The notes: generated by a model not told the origin, from the letters alone. A stretch of DNA of 50,098 nt from JAMXLO01 sp035492535 (GCA_035492535.1 DATJJM010000156.1:1-50098); one strand, 5' to 3'; counted from the stretch's first letter, positions 17,773-26,374 are shown. Numbers and translations are program-made.

Positions 17773-18180
17773 ATGACGAACCCGGAGCGATGTATCGCGC
17801 ACCAGTTCGGTTCGTGTCGCCTCGATCTGGAGCGGGAAACACTAATCGGCCCTGATGGCGGAGAGTTCGCTCTTCGCCCGAAGTCCTTCGAATTGCTCCT
17901 GCTTCTTGTTGAAAACGCGGGACGTCTGGTATCGCAGGACAGGATCATGACGACGCTGTGGCCCGACGTCTATGTCACCGAGAACAACATTACCCAGCGC
18001 ATTCACGAGATCCGATCGGCGCTTGGACCACAGGCGCACGAAATTCTCCGTACCCGCCATGGCCGCGGCTACATGCTGGCGGTGTCGACAGTACCTGTAT
18101 TGACGACAGAACCAGAAGTTCAGCCTCCGTGCTCTAAAGATCAGAACAAGCCGCCGCATCAGGCGGCCGATGGCATGTAG
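17773..18180 (+). CDS. Stand-alone OmpR/CadC-type winged-helix transcriptional regulator
   Basis: 135 residues from the ATG at 17773 (GGAA 8 nt upstream); an in-frame ATG at 17764 is the alternative. It has one Trans_reg_C domain, about residues 10-100: RLDLERETLIGPDG, LRPKSFELLLLLVENAGRLVSQ, LWPDVYVTENNITQRIHEIRSALG (recognition helix) and wing RTRHGRGYML. No receiver, TM or sensor domain is present, and the tail is short and polar. It lies just upstream of the peptide operon on the same strand. The spacer contains ATTCA repeats with the 11-bp phasing this DNA-binding fold prefers, so it probably controls that operon. Confidence 0.85.
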   Translation: MTNPERCIAHQFGSCRLDLERETLIGPDGGEFALRPKSFELLLLLVENAGRLVSQDRIMTTLWPDVYVTENNITQRIHEIRSALGPQAHEILRTRHGRGYMLAVSTVPVLTTEPEVQPPCSKDQNKPPHQAADGM

Positions 18181-18341
18181 CGCAAGACACAGCCCAGCTG
18201 TCACAGACCACGCAACGCGTGGCGGCGTGGCACCATTATCAGACAGACAACATAAGTCGGATCAAAGATGATGGCCCATGTACACCGGGCAATATTTGGA
18301 ATATCAAGAGACTCTTGTACACCATTGGTAACAGGCTCAAA

Positions 18342-18390
18342 ATTCACCGGTCTAAAGTGACTATTCACCACATATTCAGAAAACATTCAG
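18342..18390 (+). promoter_or_regulatory. Phased ATTCA direct repeats: candidate operator for the winged-helix regulator
   Basis: ATTCA begins at 18342, 18363, 18374 and 18385, giving steps of 21, 11 and 11 bp, about one or two helical turns. The first two copies read ATTCACC and the last two ATTCAG. OmpR/PhoB-type winged helices bind head-to-tail repeats spaced 11 bp. The array lies in a lower-GC spacer 116-164 bp before the peptide gene and downstream of the regulator gene. The promoter itself is not evident; TTGTAC-17-CAAAAT ending near 18342 is a weak candidate. Confidence 0.5.
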
Positions 18391-18505
18391 GTATCAACCA
18401 GTCGGTTTGTGCTCAATTTGACCTGCGACAGACATTCATCTGCCGCAGGCGGTGCCGAACCCCGGTGCACCGCTTTGTCGACAACACACCAGAGAGGAAC
18501 GCACT

Positions 18506-18595
18506 ATGAAGACCATCTCGATCATCAAGGTCCAGAAGATCGCCCTGACCCGGACGCTCGCGGCATACTATGAGTGCTGCATGAGCCCTCAGTAA
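18506..18595 (+). CDS. Putative ribosomal peptide precursor (29 residues)
   Basis: A 29-codon gene with ATG at 18506, TAA at 18593-18595 and a strong AGAGAGGA ribosome site 7 nt upstream. The first 14 residues are basic and hydrophobic (MKTISIIKVQKIAL), as in a short leader. The C-terminal part AAYYECCMSPQ contains the only two Cys, adjacent, plus two Tyr, and looks like a core. It is followed by a perfect hairpin and then by a protease with an RRE-like domain, an adaptor and an ABC exporter, the context expected of a RiPP precursor. There is no sequence family I can name. The alternatives, a leader peptide for attenuation or a signalling peptide, are not excluded. Confidence 0.7.
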   Translation: MKTISIIKVQKIALTRTLAAYYECCMSPQ

Positions 18596-18633
18596 GTGCC
18601 GAACGATACTGCTAAAGTCCTTACTTAGCGTCC

Positions 18634-18671
18634 GCGGCTTCCATGTAGATTCTACCCGGCATGGAAGCCGC
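18634..18671 (+). promoter_or_regulatory. Perfect 12-bp inverted repeat between peptide and protease genes
   Basis: GCGGCTTCCATG (18634-18645) and CATGGAAGCCGC (18660-18671) are exact complements around a 14-nt loop. The hairpin sits 38 nt after the peptide stop. No T-run follows, so it is more likely a partial terminator or mRNA 3'-end stabiliser, giving much peptide mRNA and less of the downstream enzymes, than a full terminator. A protein-binding palindrome is the other possibility. Confidence 0.7.
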
Positions 18672-18758
18672 CCTCGCTCGCCACAATAGTCGTTTCATTT
18701 GTTCGGCGGCAAATCGGCATGCTGGCCGACAGATAAGCCGCCATGCCGGGAACTTGCC

Positions 18759-19964
18759 ATGTCAATCGCAGGTGCACAGCAGTATTTTGTCATTCCACTT
18801 TCTGTACAGAAGGATGGCGATGAATACCTCGTCGGCAACGCCGAACTGGGCGACTTTTACCAGTTTCCGGAGCAAGCCATCAAAATCCTCAACATGCTGA
18901 TGTCCGGTCTGACCGCATCTGCGATCCAGTCTCGCCTGCACGACGAATACCACGAAACAGTCGATGTCGACGGCTTCGTTGAGCAACTGACCAGCATCGG
19001 ATTCATATATCCGGGATCGGAACGGGCAAAGGTGCAGGAGCACCTGGATGCAGTCGCGCGCGACTCTCGCCGGACGTTCAATGTCAGTCCCAGCATCGCT
19101 CAGGCCATCTTCTCAACGCCGGCGATGACAGCTTACTGCGCCATGGTGGCTTATGCCGTGGTCAGCGCGATCCTCGACCCCAGACTGCGGATCGATTTCA
19201 ACGCATTCTATATCGAGCGGTATCGCACGCCGTTCCTGCTTTTTGTCCTGTCGTTGGCGCTGGTGCACGTCTCATTTCATGAATTGAGCCATATGCTTGC
19301 CGCGGCCCGCCATGGGATAAAGTCCAAATACGGCCTCAGCAATCGCCTGTGGATGATCGTTGCAGAGTCCGATCTGACCGGAATACTCACCCTTCCCCGA
19401 TCGCAGCGATACTTTCCGATGCTGGCCGGCCTGATGGCGGACATGCTGTGGGCCTCGCTGTTGACCATCCTGATCAAGATACTTCTCACCGTTGGCGCAG
19501 ACACCTTCGCCGTTCAGCTTGTTCAGGCACTTGTGCTCGACATCATCATCAGCATGCGATGGCAATTTAACATCTTCATCAAGACGGACATCTATTTCGT
19601 CGTCTGCAATTACTTCCGTCATCCCGATCTCGACGGCGACGCCCGCCGTTACCTGGGCAACCTGCTGCACCGCGTGACACTGGGACGCTATGGCATGGCC
19701 GCAACAGGCGGATTTCAGAGCCTGATGGCCGTCAGGGTGTTCTCGGCCATCTGGATCCTCGGCCGCATCATGTCCGCGCTGGTGCTGTTCGGCGTCTTTC
19801 TGCCAACCATGGCGCGCTACATCATATCCGCGGTCCAGTTGCTGATGGGACCGCCGGTATCAATCTGGATCGTGGTTGATACGCTTACCTACGTCGCGAT
19901 CATGCTGTCGATGATTGGCGTCGGAATGTACGTTTGGCTCAAGCAACGGAACGCCGGTTCCTGA
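18759..19964 (+). CDS. Membrane M50-like zinc metalloprotease with N-terminal PqqD/RRE-like domain
   Basis: 401 residues from the ATG at 18759 (CGGGAA upstream); a TTG at 18699 is less likely. Residues about 8-84 have the size and pattern of a PqqD-like RiPP recognition element: FVIPLSVQKDGDEYLVGN, FPEQAIKILNMLMSGLT, SRLHDEYHETVDVDGFVEQL, SIGFIYPG. From about 115 it has many TM segments. The zinc site is HELSH (H174, E175, H178), and a third ligand is probably D277 in FIKTDIYF, a motif of the peptide zinc metalloproteases (YydH-like). Predicted role: bind the short precursor by its leader and cleave it in the membrane. It is coupled to the TPR gene, 14 nt away. Confidence 0.85.
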   Translation: MSIAGAQQYFVIPLSVQKDGDEYLVGNAELGDFYQFPEQAIKILNMLMSGLTASAIQSRLHDEYHETVDVDGFVEQLTSIGFIYPGSERAKVQEHLDAVARDSRRTFNVSPSIAQAIFSTPAMTAYCAMVAYAVVSAILDPRLRIDFNAFYIERYRTPFLLFVLSLALVHVSFHELSHMLAAARHGIKSKYGLSNRLWMIVAESDLTGILTLPRSQRYFPMLAGLMADMLWASLLTILIKILLTVGADTFAVQLVQALVLDIIISMRWQFNIFIKTDIYFVVCNYFRHPDLDGDARRYLGNLLHRVTLGRYGMAATGGFQSLMAVRVFSAIWILGRIMSALVLFGVFLPTMARYIISAVQLLMGPPVSIWIVVDTLTYVAIMLSMIGVGMYVWLKQRNAGS

Positions 19965-19978
19965 CGGAGCATCACCAA

Positions 19979-21895
19979 ATGGATCATCTCCCTCCGCACG
20001 ATATGGTTCCCAACCATGCGGCCACCGTTGGCCGACTGCATCTTCTGTGTCCGGTGTTGCCTGGACAATCTCTGCTGACCCACGCACCGGCGCCGGCTCT
20101 GAATGCAGCAGGCAACCGCGTCTTTCACCTCGACGCCTGCTTCGAACACGGCGGAACCTGGGCAGGTGTCGAGCAACTGGTCGAGGCGGCTTACCTGGCG
20201 TTGCAGGAGGCAGGCGCCGAGGAGTTCATTCAGGCGCACCTGCTCGAACTTCATCTGGCGTTGCCGCAATACCGGGACCGCATTCGCCCGAAACACCTGT
20301 CCTTGACCGAAACGGTCGGCGCCGACGAGAGGACCCGCTTCTATGCACTCGACCATGCCTATCGCCTGGTCCACGGCCTGGTGGATGTCGTCCTTCAGGC
20401 GAGGCGCCGCGCTGACACGAAGGCTGCCTGGACCGTCGTCGCCTGGAACTTCGATGCCGCGGAGCACCTCGCCCGCCGCTTCTTTGCAGAGTTGGCACGA
20501 CGTGCGGCGGCGCGACACGAAGTCGACGTCTATGTAGAGACAGACCGCTTTACGGCGCCTCTTCCTGGCGTGCGAGCCATCCCCGTCAGGCAGTTGCCTG
20601 CCAGCGCAGGTTTGATCCCCCCGCCGGCGGACCAAAGCAACAGCGAGCATATAACGCTGATCGAGTCGGCTGTCGCCAACGGCGATCACGTCATGCTGGA
20701 ACAGAAACATCAGGTGCTTCTTGCCCATTATCGGGCAGCTGGCGACAAGTCCGCCCTTGTCAGGACCGCAGCCCGCATCTTCTTGGTCTACAACAGCTTT
20801 GGCTACTACCATGAGGCCAGGCGCTTCATGCCCGATATTCAGGCCAACTTCGAGGAACTGATTGGCGGCGACGAGGCGATGCGCCTGCACTACGTCGGCA
20901 AAATGAATCTCTGCCTGGTCCTTACGGGCGATGCCGAGGCGGGACTCCAGGTGGTCAAAGACCTGGCGGCGACATATGTCACCAAGCCGTATGTGCGGGC
21001 GGGAATGAATTACATCGTTGGCATGCATCACCTGCGCTATGCCCAGGCGAAGGACATCGGCCGGTCGGAAGAGTTTATCCAGCAGGCGGTCGATGATATC
21101 GAGCGGGCAAAGGATGACCTGAGCCCGGGTGTCTACGCCTTCCGGAAGGTCTTCATCGATAATGGCCTGGCGTTTGTCAGGGCACGCCAGGGACGTCACG
21201 AGGAGGCCTTGGAACTGTGCAAGGCCGGCTACCAGTTCCTGACCAACGAGTTAGGTGAGGATCGCCATCTCCTGCATCGCTCCGTGCTGCAATACAACAT
21301 CGCCCAGGTCTACGTCATGCTGGGCCGGCTGGACGAGGGGCTTGCGTATTACCGCAACGCAATCCGCATGGACCCGAACTACTCGGAGTACCACAACGAA
21401 GTTGGCAATATTCTACAGGAGATGGGCGAATTCGGGTCTGCGATTCAGCACTACGAACGGGCCATCGAGTGCAGCCCACCCTACCCCGAAGTCTACTTCA
21501 ACAAGGCCGTCTGCCACGCCCGCCTCGAAGAACTGGATGAAGCGCTGGCATGCTTCGATTTCACTCTCGAGCTCGAGCCTGATCACGGCGATCGGCATGC
21601 GTTGCGCGCGGATGTCCTGCGGGAGCTTGGCCGGGCGGACGACGCGCTCGAAGGTTACGATACCGCCATCGCTCTCGGCTACGACACCACGGCTCTTCGG
21701 GTAAATCGGGCGGTGCTGTACTACAATAAGGGGGCCTATGGGCTGGCGCTGTCCGACATGGATCACGTCATCCGCCTGGAGGCCGATCATGATGAGCATT
21801 ATGAGAACCGCGCTGAGATACATCGAGCGATGCGGCGCGACGACCTCTATCACAACGATATTGCAATGGCAGAACGCTGTCGTGAGGTAGCATAG
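19979..21895 (+). CDS. TPR protein with degenerate NTPase-like N-terminal region
   Basis: 638 residues from the ATG at 19979, with GGAG nine bases upstream. The C-terminal half, about 400-630, holds tandem TPRs: YNIAQVYVMLGRLDEGLAYY, EVGNILQEMGEFGSAIQHY, FNKAVCHARLEELDEALACF, ALRADVLRELGRADDALEGY and more. Residues about 15-215 resemble the layout of STAND/AAA ATPases (HLDACFEHGG after a strand; WTVVAWNFDAAEHLARRFFAELARR as a Walker-B-like helix region). However, the place of the P-loop reads LPGQSLLT, with no GxxxxGK. It has no signal peptide, so it is cytoplasmic. It probably acts as a scaffold or chaperone between precursor, protease and exporter. No family name can be given with confidence. 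Confidence 0.75.
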   Translation: MDHLPPHDMVPNHAATVGRLHLLCPVLPGQSLLTHAPAPALNAAGNRVFHLDACFEHGGTWAGVEQLVEAAYLALQEAGAEEFIQAHLLELHLALPQYRDRIRPKHLSLTETVGADERTRFYALDHAYRLVHGLVDVVLQARRRADTKAAWTVVAWNFDAAEHLARRFFAELARRAAARHEVDVYVETDRFTAPLPGVRAIPVRQLPASAGLIPPPADQSNSEHITLIESAVANGDHVMLEQKHQVLLAHYRAAGDKSALVRTAARIFLVYNSFGYYHEARRFMPDIQANFEELIGGDEAMRLHYVGKMNLCLVLTGDAEAGLQVVKDLAATYVTKPYVRAGMNYIVGMHHLRYAQAKDIGRSEEFIQQAVDDIERAKDDLSPGVYAFRKVFIDNGLAFVRARQGRHEEALELCKAGYQFLTNELGEDRHLLHRSVLQYNIAQVYVMLGRLDEGLAYYRNAIRMDPNYSEYHNEVGNILQEMGEFGSAIQHYERAIECSPPYPEVYFNKAVCHARLEELDEALACFDFTLELEPDHGDRHALRADVLRELGRADDALEGYDTAIALGYDTTALRVNRAVLYYNKGAYGLALSDMDHVIRLEADHDEHYENRAEIHRAMRRDDLYHNDIAMAERCREVA

Positions 21896-21897
21896 TC

Positions 21898-23178
21898 ATG
21901 GACATCGCAAATCCCCAGGTGTTCCTCAATGCCATGGATCGGCCGATCACCCGTCGGCGCTTGGGTCATTCTGCCCTGGCATGTGGCGCGGTGGTGCTGG
22001 CCGGTCTGGCCGTGGCGGGCTGGGTGACGCTGCACAGCCCGCAGAGCATGGTCAGGTTGCAGGCGTCGAAAATAACCATCTCCACCGTGGCGACCGCTCC
22101 GTTCCACGACTTTATCCCCATGCGCGGCGAAGTCGTACCGCTTGAAAGCATCGTGCTTGACGCCGTGCTTGGCGGCCGCGTGGATGAGGTCTACGCCGAA
22201 CCAGGGCAGCGAGTTTCCGCCGGTCAGCCGCTGCTGCGCCTTTCAGATCCCTCGCTCGAGCTTGACGTCATCGGGCGCGAAACTCTGGTGATCCAGCAAA
22301 TCAACAGCCAGCGCGCGCAGCAGCTCAATTTCGAGGTCCTGAAGACGAATGACACCAAGGCCGTTGCAAATGCGGAGTACAATATCGTACGCCTGTCCCG
22401 CGAACTCGAGCGACGCAGGCCACTGGTCGCCAAAGGCTATGTCTCGGTCGAGAAGCTGGATCAGCTTACGGATGAATTGGCTTACGAAAAGCGGCTGCGG
22501 GGGATCGCCCTGAGTGCACTGCAGAATGATGCCACGCTGATCAAGCAAACTGATGACGTCATCAATGAGAACTCAGGCCGCCTGAATGAAAATCTGGCTG
22601 CGGCGCGGGCGCAGTTGAGGGCCCTTACGGTCCGCGCCCCGGCGGACGGCGTGCTCACCTCACTGGATGCCCATGTCGGCGAAGAAAAGACACGCGGCCA
22701 GCATCTGGGCCAACTCGATCGCGACGGTGGCACGAAAGTCAAAGCGCAGGTCGACGAGTACTACCTGGCACGCGTCAAGCCGGGTCTTCCTGTATCGGTC
22801 ACGATTGACGACAAGCGGGAGGCGCTGATCGTCAGCAAAGTCTATCCGCAGGTCAAGGACAGAAAGTTCGACGTCGACCTGGCCTGGGAAGGTCCCATGC
22901 CGCATGGGTTGCGCCGCGGCCAGGCAGTGAATGGGAAGTTGCAGCTTGGCGACGACGCGCCCGCCGTCGTCCTGCCGGCCGGCCCATTCCTGGAGGCTTC
23001 GGGCGGCAACTGGGTTTTCGTGCTCGATCGAGGGGACGCTGTGAAACGCCCGGTTCGGATCGGACGCCGCAATGCTGAAGCAGTCGAGGTTCTCGACGGC
23101 CTTCAGCCTGGCGATCGGGTTATCACCTCCGACTATACCGGCATGGACCATATCGACCGGATCTCACTGTCATTCTGA
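21898..23178 (+). CDS. HlyD/RND-type periplasmic adaptor protein
   Basis: A 426-residue membrane fusion protein. One N-terminal TM helix lies about 25-46 after a basic RRRLG. A lipoyl-like half motif GGRVDEVYAEPGQRVSAGQPLLRL is near 90-115, a coiled-coil hairpin about 125-215, the second lipoyl half RAPADGVLTSLDAHVGE near 245, then beta-barrel and membrane-proximal domains. It couples an inner-membrane MacB-type transporter to the periplasm or an outer-membrane channel; no channel gene is in the window. The start lies 2 nt after the TPR stop, with GAGG inside that gene. Confidence 0.9.
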   Translation: MDIANPQVFLNAMDRPITRRRLGHSALACGAVVLAGLAVAGWVTLHSPQSMVRLQASKITISTVATAPFHDFIPMRGEVVPLESIVLDAVLGGRVDEVYAEPGQRVSAGQPLLRLSDPSLELDVIGRETLVIQQINSQRAQQLNFEVLKTNDTKAVANAEYNIVRLSRELERRRPLVAKGYVSVEKLDQLTDELAYEKRLRGIALSALQNDATLIKQTDDVINENSGRLNENLAAARAQLRALTVRAPADGVLTSLDAHVGEEKTRGQHLGQLDRDGGTKVKAQVDEYYLARVKPGLPVSVTIDDKREALIVSKVYPQVKDRKFDVDLAWEGPMPHGLRRGQAVNGKLQLGDDAPAVVLPAGPFLEASGGNWVFVLDRGDAVKRPVRIGRRNAEAVEVLDGLQPGDRVITSDYTGMDHIDRISLSF

Positions 23179-23195
23179 TGGCGGAGTGTCGCACA

Positions 23196-23876
23196 ATGTT
23201 GAAGCTTGTCTCTCTCTCCAGGACGTACCGAACCAGCGAGGTCGAGACTGTTGCTCTGCGCAAGATTGACCTGGACATCAAGCAAGGCGAGTTCCTCGCG
23301 ATCATGGGTCCGTCGGGATGCGGGAAGTCGACACTTCTGAACATCCTTGGGCTGCTCGACAGCCCCACGGATGGTCAGTTCTTCTTCCTCGGTCAGGAAA
23401 TCTCACGGGCGTCGGAGCGCAGCCTGACGCTTTTGCGGCGCGCCCATGTCGGTTTCGTGTTCCAGAGCTTCAACCTCATCGATGAGCTGACCGTAGCGGA
23501 AAACGTCGATGTGGCCCTTATTTATCGTGGGGTTGGGTCAGCGGAACGCAAACGGCGCGTTGCCGCGGCCCTCGAGCGCGTCGGGCTGCCACATCGCGCC
23601 CGGCACCTGCCGCAGCAGCTTTCAGGTGGCCAGCAGCAGCGCGTCGCTATCGCGCGTGCACTTGTCGCGGAACCAACGCTGATCCTTGCGGATGAACCCA
23701 CTGGAAACCTCGACACCGCCAACGGCGATGCCGTGCTGCAGATGCTGAACGATCTGGCCGGTTCAGGCACGACAGTCGTCATGGTGACCCATAGCAGGAC
23801 CCATGCCGCGAACGCACATCGCGTCGTCAACATGCTCGATGGCCAATGCATGAGCGGGATGCAGCTTGCCGCCTGA
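23196..23876 (+). CDS. ABC transporter ATP-binding protein, MacB/LolD type
   Basis: 226 residues from the ATG at 23196, which has GGAG 9 nt upstream; an earlier ATG at 23178 overlaps the adaptor stop (TGATG) and would add 6 residues. Walker A GPSGCGKST (38-46), Q-loop FVFQS near 90, signature LSGGQQQR near 142, Walker B LILADEPTGNLD near 162-173, switch His in VTHS near 199. The DEPTGNLD form and short length are typical of MacB/LolD ATPases, which power mechanotransmission through FtsX-type permeases. It forms the exporter with the flanking adaptor and permease genes. Confidence 0.93.
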   Translation: MLKLVSLSRTYRTSEVETVALRKIDLDIKQGEFLAIMGPSGCGKSTLLNILGLLDSPTDGQFFFLGQEISRASERSLTLLRRAHVGFVFQSFNLIDELTVAENVDVALIYRGVGSAERKRRVAAALERVGLPHRARHLPQQLSGGQQQRVAIARALVAEPTLILADEPTGNLDTANGDAVLQMLNDLAGSGTTVVMVTHSRTHAANAHRVVNMLDGQCMSGMQLAA

Positions 23877-23902
23877 TGGCACACCAATGCCGGGAGACAG
23901 AC

Positions 23903-26374
23903 ATGTTCCTTAACTACCTGGTAGCTGCATGGCGGAGCGCTCGCCGAGATTGGGCTTACGCAGTGCTGAATGTCCTCGGTCTTGCCCTGGGCTTCTCTGT
24001 CGTCATTCTGATCTGGCTCTTCGTCCTGGATGAGCTGTCCTACAACAGTTTCCTGCCCGGCTATCGCGATGTCTACGTGATGAAGCTGACGATCGCCGAG
24101 ACCGGTCAGCGTCCGGTGACGATGGAAGGCACGCCAGAGCGGATGGCGGCAGAGCTGAGACTCGATTTTCCGGAAATCGCCAGCGTCACGCGGACACGGA
24201 CCCAATCCGTCGGCCTGCGCCACGGCACGGTTGAGGCGGTCGAGAACATCACCTGGGCCGATCCCAGCTTCTTTTCCGTGCTGGGCTATCCACTGTTGCG
24301 GGGTGATCCGGCGCTGGCTCTCGCACAGCCGGATTCAATGGTGCTGACCCGCTCGCTTGCCTTGAAGTATTTCGGGACTGTCGACTGCATTGGCCAGACT
24401 CTCGAGGTGGACCACGTTCATCCAGTGCGGATTACGGCTGTCGCGGAAGACCCGCCGACAAACACGACGCAGCGATTTTCTGCCCTGCTTTCGGGCAAGA
24501 CCGCCTGGGGCAAGCTTGCCATCGCTGATGCCACGCAGCCGGTGCCGGGTCAGTTAAGTCTGGCGGGAGAGACCTATGTTCGGCTGCGGCCAGGTGTCAG
24601 TCCAGACACGCTCATGGCACGGTTCCCGGCCTTTATTCGCATGCATTATCCCGATCCGGATGGGCCGGGGGGACTGTTTGACTCGTTGTTCATGCACTCC
24701 CTCGAGAGTGTGCATCTCCACCCCTACAATCCCGACACGAATGAATCCGAAGTCCGGCTGCAGACGCTTTATGCGATCGCCGCAACCGGCCTGCTGATTC
24801 TGCTTCTGGCGGGAATCAACTTCGTCAATCTTGTTACCGCCCGCTCGACACGACGCGCGGTTGAGGTTGGCCTTCGCAAGGGCCTTGGCGCTACGCGCGG
24901 CCAACTGGTGGTGCAGTTTATCGGCGAGGCATTGCTGTATGCCCTGGTGGGTCTCATGTTGGGAATGGCGGTGGCGGAAGCCTTTCTGCCCACGCTGAAC
25001 GCTTTTCTCGGCCGGCAGATTTCCTTCGACCTGATGCACAATCCACTCCTTCTGGTCGTGCCACTCGGCGTGACCATCCTGTTTGGCATCGCTGCTGGGT
25101 TCTATCCGGCAATGATTCTGTCCCGCCTTCCGCCAGCCCAGGCGCTGAAGGCCCGAGCAGGCACGCTCCTTGGGAGCGGACGGCTCCGGCTCGGTCTCGT
25201 CATGTGTCAGTTCGCCTCCACCATCACGGTTGTCATTGCAACGATCGTCATTCACAGCCAGATCTCGTTTGCGACATCACGAGCACTTGGCTTCGACAAG
25301 GCACTTCTGCTCACCGTCGACCTGAATGGCATGCCGGGACGGGCGACACGCGACGGCTTGTCGAAGCGTGACGCTGCACCGCTGGAGGCACTGCGAACCA
25401 GGCTCGCTGCGGTGCCTGGCGTGCAGGCAATGGCCGCAACGTTCACGCTGCCGCCATGGTTCAACTTCCTCAGGATGGACTACATGCGGCCCGAGCGTGC
25501 CTCGCAGACAGCGAACTTTACCATGCAGCCCGTCGATTACGGCTATTTCAGCGTCTACCGGGTGCCACTCGTGGCGGGCCGGGACTTCTCCCGTGATTTC
25601 GCAGACGACCAGATCTCGGGCGACGACAAGTCCCGGCTCAGCGGCGCCATTATCAACATGACCGCCCTCCGCGCGCTCGGTTTCGCCAATGCGTCCGCGG
25701 CAGTCGGACAAGAGATCAGAACGACAGACCCTGCTGCACTCCGACGTCACCGTATCATCGGTGTCGCGCCGGATTTTCCGCTCGACTCTGTTCGTGACCC
25801 GGTTCCCCCGAGCATCTTCATTATGGATCCGGATTTGCACAACGTGCTGACCGTGCGGCTGTCCGGGGCGAACCTGCCGGAGACGCTGCGTGACATCGAT
25901 GCCGTATGGCACGATTTCGTGCCGAGTCGGCCAATCAACCGCGCCTTCCTCGATGATCGGTTGGCGGTGCTTTATGTCGACATCACACATGAGGGCCAGG
26001 TGTTCGCCGGCTTTGCCTTTGTCTCAGTAGCCATCGGATGCCTCGGCCTTGTTGGCCTGTCGGCCTATGCCGCGGAGCGGCGCACCAAGGAAATTGGCAT
26101 TCGCAAGGCGCATGGTGCGACGATGGCAAATGTCACCCGGCTCCTGGTCTGGCAATTCACCCGGCCTGTCCTGTTGTCAAATCTACTGGCTGCGCCCATT
26201 GCTTGGTGGTCGATGCGCCATTGGCTGGACGGATTCGCTTATCGGGTCGACCTGGGGTCAGTTCCATTCTTGTTGGCGGGAATCGGCGCCGTCGCAATTG
26301 CAATCGCAACAACCGCCGCAAGTGCCATGAATGGCGCTCGAGTGAATCCCGCGAAGGCACTGCGATACGAGTAG
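23903..26374 (+). CDS. FtsX/MacB-type ABC permease (duplicated)
   Basis: 823 residues from the ATG at 23903 (GGGAG 7 nt upstream); the frame is open back to 23846. There are two MacB_PCD-FtsX units in tandem. Each has a TM helix (first: NVLGLALGFSVVILIWLFV), a large periplasmic part and a three-helix FtsX block; the FtsX blocks are near 290-420 and 700-815. Both FtsX units carry the family hallmark ...EVGLRKGLGATRGQLV and KEIGIRKAHGATMANV. It should move the processed peptide, or extract it from the membrane, together with the ATPase and adaptor. It is the last gene of the operon. Confidence 0.92.
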   Translation: MFLNYLVAAWRSARRDWAYAVLNVLGLALGFSVVILIWLFVLDELSYNSFLPGYRDVYVMKLTIAETGQRPVTMEGTPERMAAELRLDFPEIASVTRTRTQSVGLRHGTVEAVENITWADPSFFSVLGYPLLRGDPALALAQPDSMVLTRSLALKYFGTVDCIGQTLEVDHVHPVRITAVAEDPPTNTTQRFSALLSGKTAWGKLAIADATQPVPGQLSLAGETYVRLRPGVSPDTLMARFPAFIRMHYPDPDGPGGLFDSLFMHSLESVHLHPYNPDTNESEVRLQTLYAIAATGLLILLLAGINFVNLVTARSTRRAVEVGLRKGLGATRGQLVVQFIGEALLYALVGLMLGMAVAEAFLPTLNAFLGRQISFDLMHNPLLLVVPLGVTILFGIAAGFYPAMILSRLPPAQALKARAGTLLGSGRLRLGLVMCQFASTITVVIATIVIHSQISFATSRALGFDKALLLTVDLNGMPGRATRDGLSKRDAAPLEALRTRLAAVPGVQAMAATFTLPPWFNFLRMDYMRPERASQTANFTMQPVDYGYFSVYRVPLVAGRDFSRDFADDQISGDDKSRLSGAIINMTALRALGFANASAAVGQEIRTTDPAALRRHRIIGVAPDFPLDSVRDPVPPSIFIMDPDLHNVLTVRLSGANLPETLRDIDAVWHDFVPSRPINRAFLDDRLAVLYVDITHEGQVFAGFAFVSVAIGCLGLVGLSAYAAERRTKEIGIRKAHGATMANVTRLLVWQFTRPVLLSNLLAAPIAWWSMRHWLDGFAYRVDLGSVPFLLAGIGAVAIAIATTAASAMNGARVNPAKALRYE

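Noticed and set aside
18279..18332. 17-codon frame beginning MYTGQYLEY upstream of the peptide gene as a second precursor
   Set aside because: No ribosome site, no Cys and no similarity to the 29-residue peptide; it lies in the promoter zone.
18219..18509. 96-codon plus-strand frame upstream of the peptide gene
   Set aside because: Unrelated composition, overlaps the peptide start in another frame and covers the likely operator; no ribosome site.
19889..21199. 436-codon open frame on the minus strand opposite the TPR gene
   Set aside because: It is the codon-bias shadow of the TPR gene, with no ribosome site, domain or family.
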